From Carnobacterium iners (GTDB taxonomy: Bacteria > Bacillota > Bacilli > Lactobacillales > Carnobacteriaceae): 64,000 nt of DNA. Of the stretch, positions 35,431 through 44,302 are shown piece after piece. The translations under genes were made by a program, and so were the position numbers. Position 1 is the stretch's first letter, and every line of letters starts with the position of its first letter. The notes under the pieces are model-generated. The model made no database searches. It worked only from the letters and a program-made list of their open reading frames with translations, and was not told the origin of the DNA. The DNA is taken from the NCBI RefSeq assembly GCF_900177385.1, contig NZ_FXBJ01000002.1, forward strand, positions 1,678,001 through 1,742,000. Direction: 5' to 3'.

Positions 35431-35948
35431 ATGAAGAAAAAATTTATTTCTTTCTTTTTAATCATTACAGTACTGGGCTTTATTTGGACGACTGTTTTAT
35501 TTGTTTCGGTGGAAAAACAACTTTCACGTTCTTTAGGTATCCGCATCCCGGCGAATTCAACGCTTATTTCGACAGATAGTCATGGAGGATTTAATGGCGA
35601 CGGAGATTTAATGGGGTCCGTATGGAGTTCAAAGGAAAAAAAGCTGAGGATATAGTCAATCAAATTCAAGAAAATAACGACTGGAAAAAGACACCTCTTC
35701 CAAAGAATATCAAACTTCAACTTTACGGTGGTGAAATAGATGAAAACACTACTTACTCATCTGATTTAGCTCAGAATAATAAGATGCCAGAGATTAATGA
35801 AGGGTACTGGCTATTTATTGATCGATACGAGGGAAAAAAACGACTATCAAAAGGCGAAGAATTGTTTTCTCGATCTTCTCATAATTATACTGTCGGACTA
35901 TATGATAAAAAAACAAGCAGTCTTTATTACTTTGAATGCGACTCTTAA
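35431..35948 (+). pseudogene. Small exported protein interrupted by a -1 frameshift
   Basis: Two overlapping frames look like one protein of about 170 residues. The first (35431-35655) has an N-terminal hydrophobic anchor KFISFFLIITVLGFIWTTVLF and ends at HGGFNGDGDLMG before going out of frame. The second, readable from about 35617, continues EFKGKKAEDIVNQIQENNDW and runs to 35948. The likely lost base is in the GGGG run at 35613-35616, but this is not certain. It is the fourth gene after the MacAB-like set and may share its transcript. Function unknown; membrane-anchored outside domain. Confidence 0.65.
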
Positions 35949-36239
35949 TTAAAAAAAATTAACGAAAGAAGATTCAAGCGATGAAGAGTTAATCTATTGT
36001 TGTTTGGATCCTATTTTATATTAAATAGAATGGACAACAAAAATGATGGTTATTATTATTTTTTGGCTACAAGCTGTTGGTAAAATGATAGCAGAGTATG
36101 GATAAAAAAATATAATAGGCTTATCGGTATATGACTAATTATTTCATTAAAAAAGATAGAATTATTTTATTGTAAATGAATAAACGTGAAATATCTCGTA
36201 TGTTTAATAGATTATACGTTACAAAAATAGTGATCAATA

Positions 36240-36286
36240 AAAAAGGTTCTACTTTTTTTAAAAAAAGAAATAGAACCTTTTTTTGT
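36240..36286. terminator. Terminator upstream of the arc operon
   Basis: AAAAAGGTTCTA pairs with TAGAACCTTTTT, extended by TTTTTTT/AAAAAAA in the inner stem, then a T-run. Confidence 0.8.
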
Positions 36287-36518
36287 TGAAAATTGCATTA
36301 CAATAAGCTAAATCTCATTGTATTTTAACTTAAGAACAAAGAAAAAAGAAAAGCAAAAAAAAAAAAACTTATAAAAATTGTATAAAAAATATAAATATAC
36401 AGTATAAACACTCAATATAGGTTGTATATACTGAATAAAGAATATATATGAAATTAATGCGAAAAAAATGTGGTGAAACCGACATTTAAGATGTAGCATA
36501 TAAGTTCTTATTTTGGTT

Positions 36519-36532
36519 TGTCAGCGTTATCA
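36519..36532 (+). promoter_or_regulatory. cre site in front of arcA
   Basis: TGTCAGCGTTATCA matches the cre consensus TGWAANCGNTNWCA at 13 of 14 positions, 36 bp before the arcA start. CcpA repression of the arginine deiminase operon is known in other lactic acid bacteria. Confidence 0.65.
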
Positions 36533-36568
36533 TAAGGGTGTAAATAAGATTAAGAGGAGGAAATAAAA

Positions 36569-37798
36569 GTGAATAATCCGATTCATGTCAATTCAGAAAT
36601 TGGTAAATTAAAAAAAGTTATGGTGCATCGTCCAGGTAAAGAGATGGAAAACTTAATGCCTGACTACCTAGACAGATTACTATTTGATGATATCCCTTAT
36701 CTTAAAGGAGCTCAAGCAGAACACGATCATTTCGTTAAAACACTAGAAAACGAAGGAGTCGAAGTTGTTTATTTAGAAAAATTAACAGCAGAAGCAATTG
36801 ATGCTGGAGACGTAAAAGAAGAGTTTATTAATCAGTGGATGTCAGAAACAGGTATTGTTTCAGAAGACGCTAAAAATATTGTGAAAGACCAGTTGTTAAA
36901 ATTAGATACTTTCGATATGGTTCTTAAAACAATGGAAGGTTTCAGAAAAACTGAAGTTGATTCAGATCATTTTGACAACTCTTTAGCGGACTTATTAGAA
37001 AGTGACTATCCATTCTTGGTTGATCCAATGCCAAACCTGTACTTTACACGAGATCCATTTGCAACAATGGCTAATGGTGTTACAATTAACAAAATGTTTT
37101 CTGAAACACGTAACCGCGAAACGATTTACGGAGATTTTATTTTCAGATATCACCCAGAATATAAAGAAAACGTAGATAAATTTTACTCACGTGATGAAGA
37201 GGACCGTATCGAAGGCGGAGATGAGTTAGTCCTTTCTAAGGATATTTTAGCCATCGGTATTTCACAACGGACAGACTCTCGTGCTATTGAAAAATTAGCA
37301 AAACGCGTATTCGCAGCTGGTGCTTTCAAAGAAATTCTAGGATTTGATATTGGCGAACACCGTAAATTCATGCACTTAGATACTGTATTTACCATGGTTG
37401 ATTACGATAAATTTACAATCCACCCAGAAATTGAAGCAGGACTACGTGTCATCTCAATCAAACCTGGTAAAGATGGAGAAGTCGTACTTGAAGAAAAAGA
37501 AAGTAAAAACTTAGCTGAGGTACTAGCAGAAGCTTTAGGCTTAGAAAAAGTAACTTTGCTCCCATGTGGTGGCGGAAGTCTTGTAGACTCAGCTCGTGAA
37601 CAATGGAATGATGGATCAAACACACTAACAATCGCACCAGGTGTCGTTGTTGTTTACGATCGTAATACAATTACTAATAAGCTATTGAAAGAAGCAGGAT
37701 TAAAACTAATTGAAATTCCAGGAAGCGAACTAGTACGCGGTCGTGGGGGCCCAAGATGTATGACAATGCCTTTCGTTCGCGAAGATTTAAAGAACTAA
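36569..37798 (+). CDS. arcA: Arginine deiminase
   Basis: 409 residues from GTG 36569 (GAGGAGG upstream). Hydrolyses arginine to citrulline and ammonia in the cytoplasm. Family motifs: [24 protein letters not shown] at the N-terminus (first 20 residues quoted in part), [17 protein letters not shown], and the catalytic Cys397 in [10 protein letters not shown]. Length is standard (about 409-413). First gene of arcABC; arcB follows after 45 bp. The arginine/ornithine antiporter arcD is not in this cluster. Regulation probably involves cre/CcpA, ArcR and ArgR-type boxes. Confidence 0.97.
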   Translation: MNNPIHVNSEIGKLKKVMVHRPGKEMENLMPDYLDRLLFDDIPYLKGAQAEHDHFVKTLENEGVEVVYLEKLTAEAIDAGDVKEEFINQWMSETGIVSEDAKNIVKDQLLKLDTFDMVLKTMEGFRKTEVDSDHFDNSLADLLESDYPFLVDPMPNLYFTRDPFATMANGVTINKMFSETRNRETIYGDFIFRYHPEYKENVDKFYSRDEEDRIEGGDELVLSKDILAIGISQRTDSRAIEKLAKRVFAAGAFKEILGFDIGEHRKFMHLDTVFTMVDYDKFTIHPEIEAGLRVISIKPGKDGEVVLEEKESKNLAEVLAEALGLEKVTLLPCGGGSLVDSAREQWNDGSNTLTIAPGVVVVYDRNTITNKLLKEAGLKLIEIPGSELVRGRGGPRCMTMPFVREDLKN

Positions 37799-37843
37799 AG
37801 TTCATTTTTACTCAAAAAATAAAAAACTATTGGAGGAAACATT

Positions 37844-38860
37844 ATGACAGAAACAGTATTTCAAGGACGCAGCTTTTTAGCAGAAAAAGATTTTTCTAAA
37901 GAAGAATTGGTCTATCTAATCGAATTTTCAGAGCATCTAAAGCGATTAAAGAAAAATAATATTCCTCATCATTATTTAGAAGGTAAAAATATTGCTTTAT
38001 TATTTGAAAAATCATCTACAAGAACGCGTGCTGCTTTTACAGCAGCGGCTATTGACCTAGGTGCTCATCCAGAGTATTTAGGAAAAGATGATATTCAATT
38101 AGGTAAAAAAGAATCAGTAGAAGATACTGCTCGTGTTTTAGGCGGCATGTTTGATGGAATCGAATTTAGAGGATTTAGTCAAAAAGTAGTCGAACAATTA
38201 GCAGAATTTTCTGGTGTACCTGTCTGGAATGGTTTAACAGATGACTGGCACCCAACTCAAATGATTGCTGACTTCTTAACAATCAAAGAAAATTTTGGCC
38301 ATCTTGAAGGTGTGACATTAGCTTATGTTGGAGACGGACGAAACAACGTTGCGAATAGTTTATTAGTAACAGCAGCTATTTTAGGAGTAAACATTCGAAT
38401 CGTTGCTCCTGATTCATTATTCCCAGATCAAAAATTAATTGACATGGCCAACGAATACGCAAAAACATCTGGTAGTGAAGTTATGATTACAGATGATGTT
38501 AAAAAAGGTGTTAAAGATGCAGATGCTCTTTATACAGACGTTTGGGTTTCAATGGGAGAAGAAGACAAATTTGCTGAACGTATTGAGTTATTAACTCCTT
38601 ATCAAATCAACATGGACATGGTTCGTGCGACAGGTAAAGAAGATATGATCATCTTACATTGCTTGCCTGCTTTCCATGATGCTGAAACAATTTATGGCAA
38701 ACAAGTGCAAAAAGATCATAACATTACAGCAATGGAAATTACTGATGAGGCTTTCCGTAGCAAGCATGCTCGCCAATTTGATCAAGCTGAAAATAGAATG
38801 CATTCTATCAAAGCTATTATGGCAGCAACATTAGGAAACTTGTTTATTCCAAAAGTTTAA
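37844..38860 (+). CDS. arcB: Ornithine carbamoyltransferase (catabolic)
   Basis: 338 residues. In the arc pathway it phosphorolyses citrulline to ornithine and carbamoyl phosphate. Carbamoyl-phosphate site KSSTRTR at residues 56-62; ornithine-side HCLPAFHD at 272-279 with the conserved Cys273. Size and position after arcA mark it as the catabolic enzyme. Ribosome-binding site TTGGAGGAAA. A hairpin separates it from arcC. Confidence 0.96.
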   Translation: MTETVFQGRSFLAEKDFSKEELVYLIEFSEHLKRLKKNNIPHHYLEGKNIALLFEKSSTRTRAAFTAAAIDLGAHPEYLGKDDIQLGKKESVEDTARVLGGMFDGIEFRGFSQKVVEQLAEFSGVPVWNGLTDDWHPTQMIADFLTIKENFGHLEGVTLAYVGDGRNNVANSLLVTAAILGVNIRIVAPDSLFPDQKLIDMANEYAKTSGSEVMITDDVKKGVKDADALYTDVWVSMGEEDKFAERIELLTPYQINMDMVRATGKEDMIILHCLPAFHDAETIYGKQVQKDHNITAMEITDEAFRSKHARQFDQAENRMHSIKAIMAATLGNLFIPKV

Positions 38861-38886
38861 GATTAAAAAAAGTAAGACAAGAACTT

Positions 38887-38921
38887 TAGAGCATGGGGAA
38901 TACTGCCATCCTTATGCTCTA
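38887..38921 (+). other. Intercistronic hairpin between arcB and arcC
   Basis: TAGAGCAT (38887-38894) pairs exactly with ATGCTCTA (38914-38921), with extra GG/CC pairing inside. Only a mixed TCTTTCTCTT follows, so it may be a partial terminator or an mRNA-processing structure that lowers arcC relative to arcAB. Confidence 0.5.
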
Positions 38922-39038
38922 TCTTTCTCTTAAAAATAATAAAAAACGAGTTAATACTAGTAAACGTAGAATATCCGACATATAATAAGCAGGAACAACC
39001 GTTTTCAAAAAAATACGAATCGAGATAGGATGGATAAT

Positions 39039-39980
39039 ATGACAAAAAGAAAGATTGTAATTGCTTTAGGTGGAAATGCGATTTTATCAGATGATGCTAG
39101 TGCAGCTGCACAACAAGCCGCGCTTGTAGAAACAGCAGAATATTTGGTAAAATTCATTGAAAATGGGGATGATTTAATCATTTCTCACGGCAACGGTCCT
39201 CAAGTAGGGAACTTATTGTTGCAACAAGCGGCTACTGATAGCGAAAAAAACCCAGCAATGCCTATTGATACTTGCGTAGCAATGACACAAGGAAGTATCG
39301 GTTACTGGATGCAAAATGCTTTAGGTAATGCTTTGGCAAAAAGAAATATCAAAAAGCCTGTTGTATCTATCGTAACTCAAGTAGTCGTAGATGAGAATGA
39401 CCAAGCTTTCAAAAATCCAACTAAACCTATTGGACCTTTCTTATCAGAAGAAGATGCACAAAAAGAAATGGATAGAACAGGTTCAATATTTAAAGAGGAT
39501 GCCAGTAGAGGATGGCGCAAAGTGGTTGCTTCACCAAAACCTGTTAGTATTCAAGAATACGAAGTTGTAAACCAACTTGTCGAAAGTGGAGTAGTTACTA
39601 TTTCAGTTGGTGGCGGTGGTGTTCCTGTAATCGTTAAAGATGGTGAATTAACGGGTATTGAAGCGGTTATCGATAAAGATTTTGCTTCTCAAAAATTAGC
39701 AGAATTAGTTAAAGCTGACTTATTAGTTGTTTTAACTGGCGTAGACAATGTTTTTATAAACTACAACAAACCGGATCAAAAGAAACTTGAAAATGTAACA
39801 GTTGCTGAGATGAAAAAATACATTGCAGAAAATCAATTTGCACCAGGTAGCATGTTGCCTAAAGTAGAAGCTGCGATTGCTTTTGTTGAAAACTATCCAC
39901 AAGGAAAAGCAATGATCACTTCTTTAGAAAACGTTGAAAATGTTTTAGAAGGAAATGGCGGAACAGTTATTACAAAATAA
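39039..39980 (+). CDS. arcC: Carbamate kinase of the arginine deiminase pathway
   Basis: 313 residues from ATG 39039 (GATAGGA 8 bp before; ATG 39030 overlaps that site). Converts carbamoyl phosphate and ADP to ATP, ammonia and CO2. Family signatures: [11 protein letters not shown] at the N-terminus, [42 protein letters not shown] and [10 protein letters not shown]. It ends the arc operon and is followed by a terminator. A second carbamate kinase lies 8.4 kb downstream in the FdrA cluster. Confidence 0.96.
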   Translation: MTKRKIVIALGGNAILSDDASAAAQQAALVETAEYLVKFIENGDDLIISHGNGPQVGNLLLQQAATDSEKNPAMPIDTCVAMTQGSIGYWMQNALGNALAKRNIKKPVVSIVTQVVVDENDQAFKNPTKPIGPFLSEEDAQKEMDRTGSIFKEDASRGWRKVVASPKPVSIQEYEVVNQLVESGVVTISVGGGGVPVIVKDGELTGIEAVIDKDFASQKLAELVKADLLVVLTGVDNVFINYNKPDQKKLENVTVAEMKKYIAENQFAPGSMLPKVEAAIAFVENYPQGKAMITSLENVENVLEGNGGTVITK

Positions 39981-39992
39981 AGAGTAAGAAAA

Positions 39993-40048
39993 AGTGTCTT
40001 GAAACGAACCAGATTGAAAAAAATGGGATCTTTCAAGACGCTCTTTTT
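39993..40048 (+). terminator. Terminator of the arcABC operon
   Basis: AGTGTCTTGAAA (39993-40004) pairs with TTTCAAGACGCT (40031-40042, one G-U), then CTTTTTA. Confidence 0.8.
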
Positions 40049-40231
40049 ATAAGAAAATACTTATGAAAACGGACAATATAAGCAGTTTACTAGTTAAAAT
40101 AAAAGAAAGAGCTAGGCTGTTGTGCTATAATGAATACATAGATAGATCATCATTTTCCATCATCATACACATAGTTCAAACAGGATTACTTATTCGTTTA
40201 GTTCAATTATTATAAGTAAGGAGCGAATCAA

Positions 40232-40936
40232 ATGCCAACCAAAGAGATGAAAACAAACCAGTTGTATGAATTGCGATTTAAGTCAGTTTTTGCGAACTTA
40301 ACGGATTCAGAATTCAATGGTCTAAAAAAACACTTGTGTCTCAGAAGTTATAAAAAAGGGCAGGTTTTATTTGATGAAGGCGATAAACGTGAAAAATTAT
40401 TTTATTTAAAAAAAGGCCTTGTTAGAATAGAACGTTACGACAAGAGTGCTTCATTTTTATACATTGATTACAACAACCCCGATACATTATTTCCATACGG
40501 AGGGATGTTCTCCGACGAAACGTATCATTATTCTGCTTATGCAGCTACCGATATTGAATTATATTATTTGCCAACAGATATCTTTGAGCAACAAGCGATA
40601 TATAACGCTAATCAACTGTTGTATCTTTACAAAAAGGTATCCGTCATTTTGAGACAACAAGAAAAAAGAATTCAGTATTTAGCTGTTTCAAGTGCTACAA
40701 GTCGTATCATCAACACGTTATTGTATTTAATGGAAAATTTAGGTAAACATGTTTCACCTAAAGCAATCGAAATCCCGTATCCTATTACAATCAATGAAAT
40801 AGCAGATATCAGTGGTTGTTCAAGAGAGACAGTAGGCGGTGTGATAAAACAACTCAAAGAAGACCACCAATTAGAGTATGAGCGCAAACAATTTACATTT
40901 CTACATCCTTCTTATTTTAAATCCTATTCAGAATAA
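40232..40936 (+). CDS. arcR: Crp/Fnr-family regulator, ArcR-like
   Basis: 234 residues. A cyclic-nucleotide-binding-like domain (about 20-135, with YKKGQVLFDEGDKREKLFYL as its core) is followed by a Crp-type winged helix with the recognition helix in ISGCSRETVGGVIKQLKED. No N-terminal Fe-S cysteine cluster is present, so it is not a classical FNR. Its place directly after arcABC matches ArcR, the Crp/Fnr activator of arginine deiminase genes in other Firmicutes. It has its own transcription unit (terminators on both sides). Confidence 0.88.
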   Translation: MPTKEMKTNQLYELRFKSVFANLTDSEFNGLKKHLCLRSYKKGQVLFDEGDKREKLFYLKKGLVRIERYDKSASFLYIDYNNPDTLFPYGGMFSDETYHYSAYAATDIELYYLPTDIFEQQAIYNANQLLYLYKKVSVILRQQEKRIQYLAVSSATSRIINTLLYLMENLGKHVSPKAIEIPYPITINEIADISGCSRETVGGVIKQLKEDHQLEYERKQFTFLHPSYFKSYSE

Positions 40937-40940
40937 AGCA

Positions 40941-40979
40941 AAAAAAGAGCTCTACCGTTTGAAGGGAGAGCTCTTTTTA
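40941..40979. terminator. Bidirectional terminator between arcR and the PucR gene
   Basis: AAAAAAGAGCTCT and AGAGCTCTTTTT pair over 12 bp around a 12-13-nt loop. Confidence 0.85.
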
Positions 40980-40982
40980 TCT

Positions 40983-42611
40983 TTATTTGTTCATCATTTT
41001 TAGTAAACGTAAGCCAACGTTAATCTGTAAAAGTTCTTCGGCCTGATTAAATTGAATAGCCGTTAATTTTTTAATCTTATCTAACCGATAACGAACGGTT
41101 TTTGGATGAAGAAATAGTGTATCTGCAGTATCTTTATAATTTTGGTTTTTATCTAAAAATACTTTCAGTGTTTCAACCAAGTCAGGATGACTTGCATTTA
41201 ACGTAAGTAAGGATTCAGGAATGAATTTTTCAAATTGATTTAAATGATCCATATCAGCAAACAGTTGATAAATGCCAATATCATGGTAACTATAAATCAT
41301 ATTTTCTTCACCAAATAATGCCGTAATCTTTTGAGTATTTTTTGCTTGTTTATATAAGGATGGCAAATGAAGCAAGTCGCTTTTATAACTAAAGCTAATA
41401 GTTATATCTAGCTGGTCTAAACTGACTATTTTTTTACTTGCTTCAATACTAGCAAAGAGTCTCTTTTTAATTATTTCTTCTGAGTCTTGTTTAGTATCCA
41501 TGATAAAAACAATTTTATGATTGCGTATGAGATAAACATGTTGCAGCCAGTGTTTTTTTGTCTCTTCAATGAGCGTAAAGGCAAATTGCCGTTCTTTTTT
41601 ATGTTGCTCATCAGGCAACTCTGCCGTCAAAGAACTAGTAGGTAAGTGACAAATGAAAATTCGGAAATTTGAGCTATTTGTTAGTTTTAAGCTAGTAATT
41701 TTTTCGTTTAACTCATCTGTATCTTCAATGCGATTGTTTAGCATATCAGAAATAATACTATTTCTATAATGCAACGTTGTTTGAGAAACAGCGTATTTTT
41801 TTAGCAATTCCATTTGGAGAAAACTAATGGTATTCTCAATAGCTAGAAAATCTTCATTCGGTGTAGAAGAATCAAGTTCATGAACGATTAATTCATAAGA
41901 ATTAATTTTTAAGTTAGGGATAGGAACGACTAATTGCGTATACGTTTGATTGTTCTCAACTAGTTGTGAGGTAACTTTTCGTCTAGTATAATCGTAGTTC
42001 ATGTATTTCTGTTTATTTAATGAAATAGATTGAATAAACAAGACATTGTCATAAAATGGATTAGTACTAATCCATTCTTCTTTGATAGTATTTTTTAAGC
42101 TAATCGGTTTTTTTATTAATTTTTCTAGAACCCTTAAGATATCTACAATCTCTGGTTCATTTAAAGCCATTTTTGTAAAATGGTTTTGCAATGAGTAATA
42201 TTTTTCTAAAAGGTGGATATTATTATTGATTATTTTCCCCATAACATCTAGTAAAATAGGTTCGTATTGCGTCTGTTTAGGTATTTGTATTAATGGAAGT
42301 TCGTTTTTTTCGCATAATTCAATAATATATGCTGGAATAGAGACGACTAAACGGTCAATTTTGATAATTAAGCCACTTATTTTAAGCTGATGGACTTTGG
42401 TAAAAAAATCGCTCAGCTCAACAGAAGAAAGATCCTTTAAAGCGTAGTAGCTACTTAGCAACAACTCACCTTCGCGGCCCCAACTTTCGATATCCGGACC
42501 TTCTACAATCATAATACCGGTTACACTATTTGTTAACTTGGCGTGTTTAGTTAAAATCGTTGCTTCTTTGAGAGAATCAAAATCAAGCAATTCTTTTACT
42601 GTTAAATTCAT
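40983..42611 (-). CDS. PucR-family transcriptional regulator
   Basis: 542 residues from the ATG at 42611 (AAGGAAGTGA upstream; the frame is open further without a site). The N-terminal PucR domain (about residues 1-125) starts NLTVKELLDFDSLKEATILT. The middle is a GGDEF-like degenerate region. The C-terminal HTH (about 480-540) is FLDKNQNYKDTADTLFLHPKTVRYRLDKI, quoted here only as its ends FLDKNQNYKDTA and HPKTVRYRLDKI. PucR activates purine/ureide catabolism in Bacillus. Here it sits between the arc genes and the FdrA cluster, so it is the best candidate regulator for that cluster. Confidence 0.87.
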   Translation of the reverse strand: MNLTVKELLDFDSLKEATILTKHAKLTNSVTGIMIVEGPDIESWGREGELLLSSYYALKDLSSVELSDFFTKVHQLKISGLIIKIDRLVVSIPAYIIELCEKNELPLIQIPKQTQYEPILLDVMGKIINNNIHLLEKYYSLQNHFTKMALNEPEIVDILRVLEKLIKKPISLKNTIKEEWISTNPFYDNVLFIQSISLNKQKYMNYDYTRRKVTSQLVENNQTYTQLVVPIPNLKINSYELIVHELDSSTPNEDFLAIENTISFLQMELLKKYAVSQTTLHYRNSIISDMLNNRIEDTDELNEKITSLKLTNSSNFRIFICHLPTSSLTAELPDEQHKKERQFAFTLIEETKKHWLQHVYLIRNHKIVFIMDTKQDSEEIIKKRLFASIEASKKIVSLDQLDITISFSYKSDLLHLPSLYKQAKNTQKITALFGEENMIYSYHDIGIYQLFADMDHLNQFEKFIPESLLTLNASHPDLVETLKVFLDKNQNYKDTADTLFLHPKTVRYRLDKIKKLTAIQFNQAEELLQINVGLRLLKMMNK

Positions 42612-42971
42612 ACATTCACTTCCTTGTTTGTCATTATAAAGCAATATGCAAAGCTTTTCTCTATTCAAAATAGAAAACGCTCTATTCTTTAAATTAGTAC
42701 GAGGATGGATTGCAAAACAATACATAATTGACTAAAAAGAAGTACATTTACTATAACAGAAAAAAACAGTTGGAACCATTCTAAATAAAGATATTAGTAA
42801 GTAAATAGACATAGAATGATAGGTAATTTTAAAAAAGAATCTGTTATAGCGATACTAGTCAAAATAGAGATTGGTTATAAAGTTCCTCGGTTAGATTAAC
42901 CTATAAAAAGCCTCATCTAGTCGTTTTTATGAAAAACGCTTAGATAAGGCTTTTTGTGTAAGTTTATTGAG
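42612..42971. other. Gap between the PucR gene and the hydrolase
   Basis: 360 bp without a gene. It holds the PucR promoter region, not resolved, and the terminator of the leftward hydrolase at 42904-42955. Confidence 0.5.
42904..42955 (-). terminator. Long terminator hairpin of the alpha/beta hydrolase gene
   Basis: AAAAAGCCTCATCTAG and CTTAGATAAGGCTTTTT pair with two small defects. An inner CGTTTTT/AAAAACG stem around ATG extends it. Confidence 0.75.
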
Positions 42972-43820
42972 TTATCTTTTTAACCATTCAAGTAGTTCTT
43001 GGTATATTTGAAGAGCTTCTTTATTTGTTGGATCGCTATCAAAATCATGATTGGCTTGTTCTAGTGTAATAAATTTAGCAGAAGAAACTTTTTCACTCAA
43101 GTTTTCTCCTTGTTGGAAAGGAACGTCGTTATCCGTTTTGCTCTGAGCGATAAAAACTGGTGGAAGGCTTGCTAATTCATCATCTGAAAGTGAAAATTGA
43201 TTTTGACATTTTTTATCGGGTAAGATTAAATCTAGCCAACGTCCTGTTTGTCTAGCATAAAGGTAGATAGCGTAGCGTGTTTGTAATGGGCCCTTAGCAA
43301 GAGGTGCAGGTTGGGTTAGTTGAGCAATTAAAGATTTAGGCATAAGTGGATACTGCTGGTAGTGTTTACTTGGTAAGAGATAAAAAGACTCTTGAATAGA
43401 AGAGTACCCGTAAAAGCTAATAATTTTATTGGGTCTCTTTCCTATATTCAAATCACTCCCAAGAAGTAAAGCTAAGTAAGCTCCAGCAGATCGACCAAAC
43501 AAATGGTAGTCATTTGATGATAAATGTAAGACTGTATCGGAATGGTGAATGAACCATTTAACAGCTTCAACAGCGCTGCTATAAATTTCTGGTAAAGCTG
43601 TTTCTGGCGCCAAAGGATAATCGACAGTTAAAAGATGGTAGCCAGCCTTTAAAAAGAGATCGATATAAGCTTGCGGTAAGTCGTCACGGTCGCCCCAAAT
43701 TAATCCACCACCGTGAAAATAAATAATGGTTTCATTTTTTAAATTAGCCGTACTTCGATAAAAAGAAGCAGATAGTGTAAGAGAAGAATGAGTAGCATAA
43801 GAAAAAAATTCTGGTTCCAT
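42972..43820 (-). CDS. Alpha/beta hydrolase (esterase/lipase-like, HGGG family)
   Basis: 282 residues from the ATG at 43820 (AGGAGG 8 bp before). The oxyanion-hole motif YFHGGGLIWG, the nucleophile elbow FGRSAGAYLAL with Ser, and a late His in EQANHDFDSDP fit the hormone-sensitive-lipase/BD-FAE type of serine esterase. A probable acid residue is in IAQSKTDNDVPF. No signal peptide. It is transcribed away from the FdrA cluster and shares its upstream region with it, so it could be co-regulated. Substrate unknown. Confidence 0.82.
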   Translation of the reverse strand: MEPEFFSYATHSSLTLSASFYRSTANLKNETIIYFHGGGLIWGDRDDLPQAYIDLFLKAGYHLLTVDYPLAPETALPEIYSSAVEAVKWFIHHSDTVLHLSSNDYHLFGRSAGAYLALLLGSDLNIGKRPNKIISFYGYSSIQESFYLLPSKHYQQYPLMPKSLIAQLTQPAPLAKGPLQTRYAIYLYARQTGRWLDLILPDKKCQNQFSLSDDELASLPPVFIAQSKTDNDVPFQQGENLSEKVSSAKFITLEQANHDFDSDPTNKEALQIYQELLEWLKR

Positions 43821-44302
43821 GTTGTTAAACCTCCTGAAATTTACTTGAAAACGGGATATAGTGAGCTCAAAGTATAACAAAAGAAAGGCAATAAAAGGGT
43901 GGGTTTTTCTTTTATCAGTCCGAATTATACATCAAAGACAATAAAAGGGGGTCTCTTTTAGCTCTATGGTACAATGCAATCATAGAAAAAAGGCGTTATA
44001 CTATGTATTGTAAGCCTTTCCTTTAGCAGTGCATTTATGTCGTACTTTAGTACTGTTTGATCAAAAGATTATTAGGTTTTTGTAAAAAGAGGGTAAATTT
44101 AGTTCATTAGTAGATAGAAATGGTCTTATTCTTCTAAAGGAGAATGAACCCGTATTAAAAGGAACTAGAACTAGAAGTTTTGAGACTACTTTTAATCGGA
44201 AAACCAGTAAAGCGAATAATGCAACTAAATTCTCAACGTATCGTGCTGACTAAAGGATTGGTTAAGCGCCCAATTAAATTAAATAGATTGCGAGGAATCA
44301 AA
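43821..44302. other. Divergent control region of the FdrA cluster with direct repeats
   Basis: About 480 bp. CAATAAAAGGGTGGGTTTTT...CTTTTATC at 43889-43916 and CAATAAAAGGGGGT..CTTTTAGC at 43939-43962 are imperfect copies 50 bp apart. Each carries an AAAAG...CTTTT inverted repeat. A TACAAT -10-like box (43970-43975) follows, without a clear -35, suggesting an activator-dependent promoter. The leader to the fdrA start is about 320 nt. Confidence 0.5.

Larger units (their letters stand above)
35949..36568. other. 620-bp gene-free region ahead of arcA
   Basis: The first 230 bp hold only a 20-codon frame with a hydrophobic start (ATG 36043), not supported as a gene. A terminator lies at 36240. 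The last 270 bp are extremely A/T-rich, with TTGTAT (36422) and TATATG (36445) at 17-bp spacing as a possible arc promoter. Several AT-rich half-sites resemble ArgR boxes (TATAAATATACAG near 36388). A cre site lies at 36519. Confidence 0.5.

Noticed and set aside
36043-36105. 20-codon hydrophobic frame before arcA as a small membrane peptide
   Set aside because: No ribosome-binding site, and the surrounding DNA has no coding signal.
40446-40652. 68-codon forward frame inside arcR
   Set aside because: Alternate frame of the Crp/Fnr gene, with no start signal and no recognisable product.
44180-44302. 41-codon N-terminal extension of FdrA
   Set aside because: The frame is open, but the extension is unlike the family, has no ribosome-binding site, and GAGGAA precedes the ATG at 44303, where homology begins.
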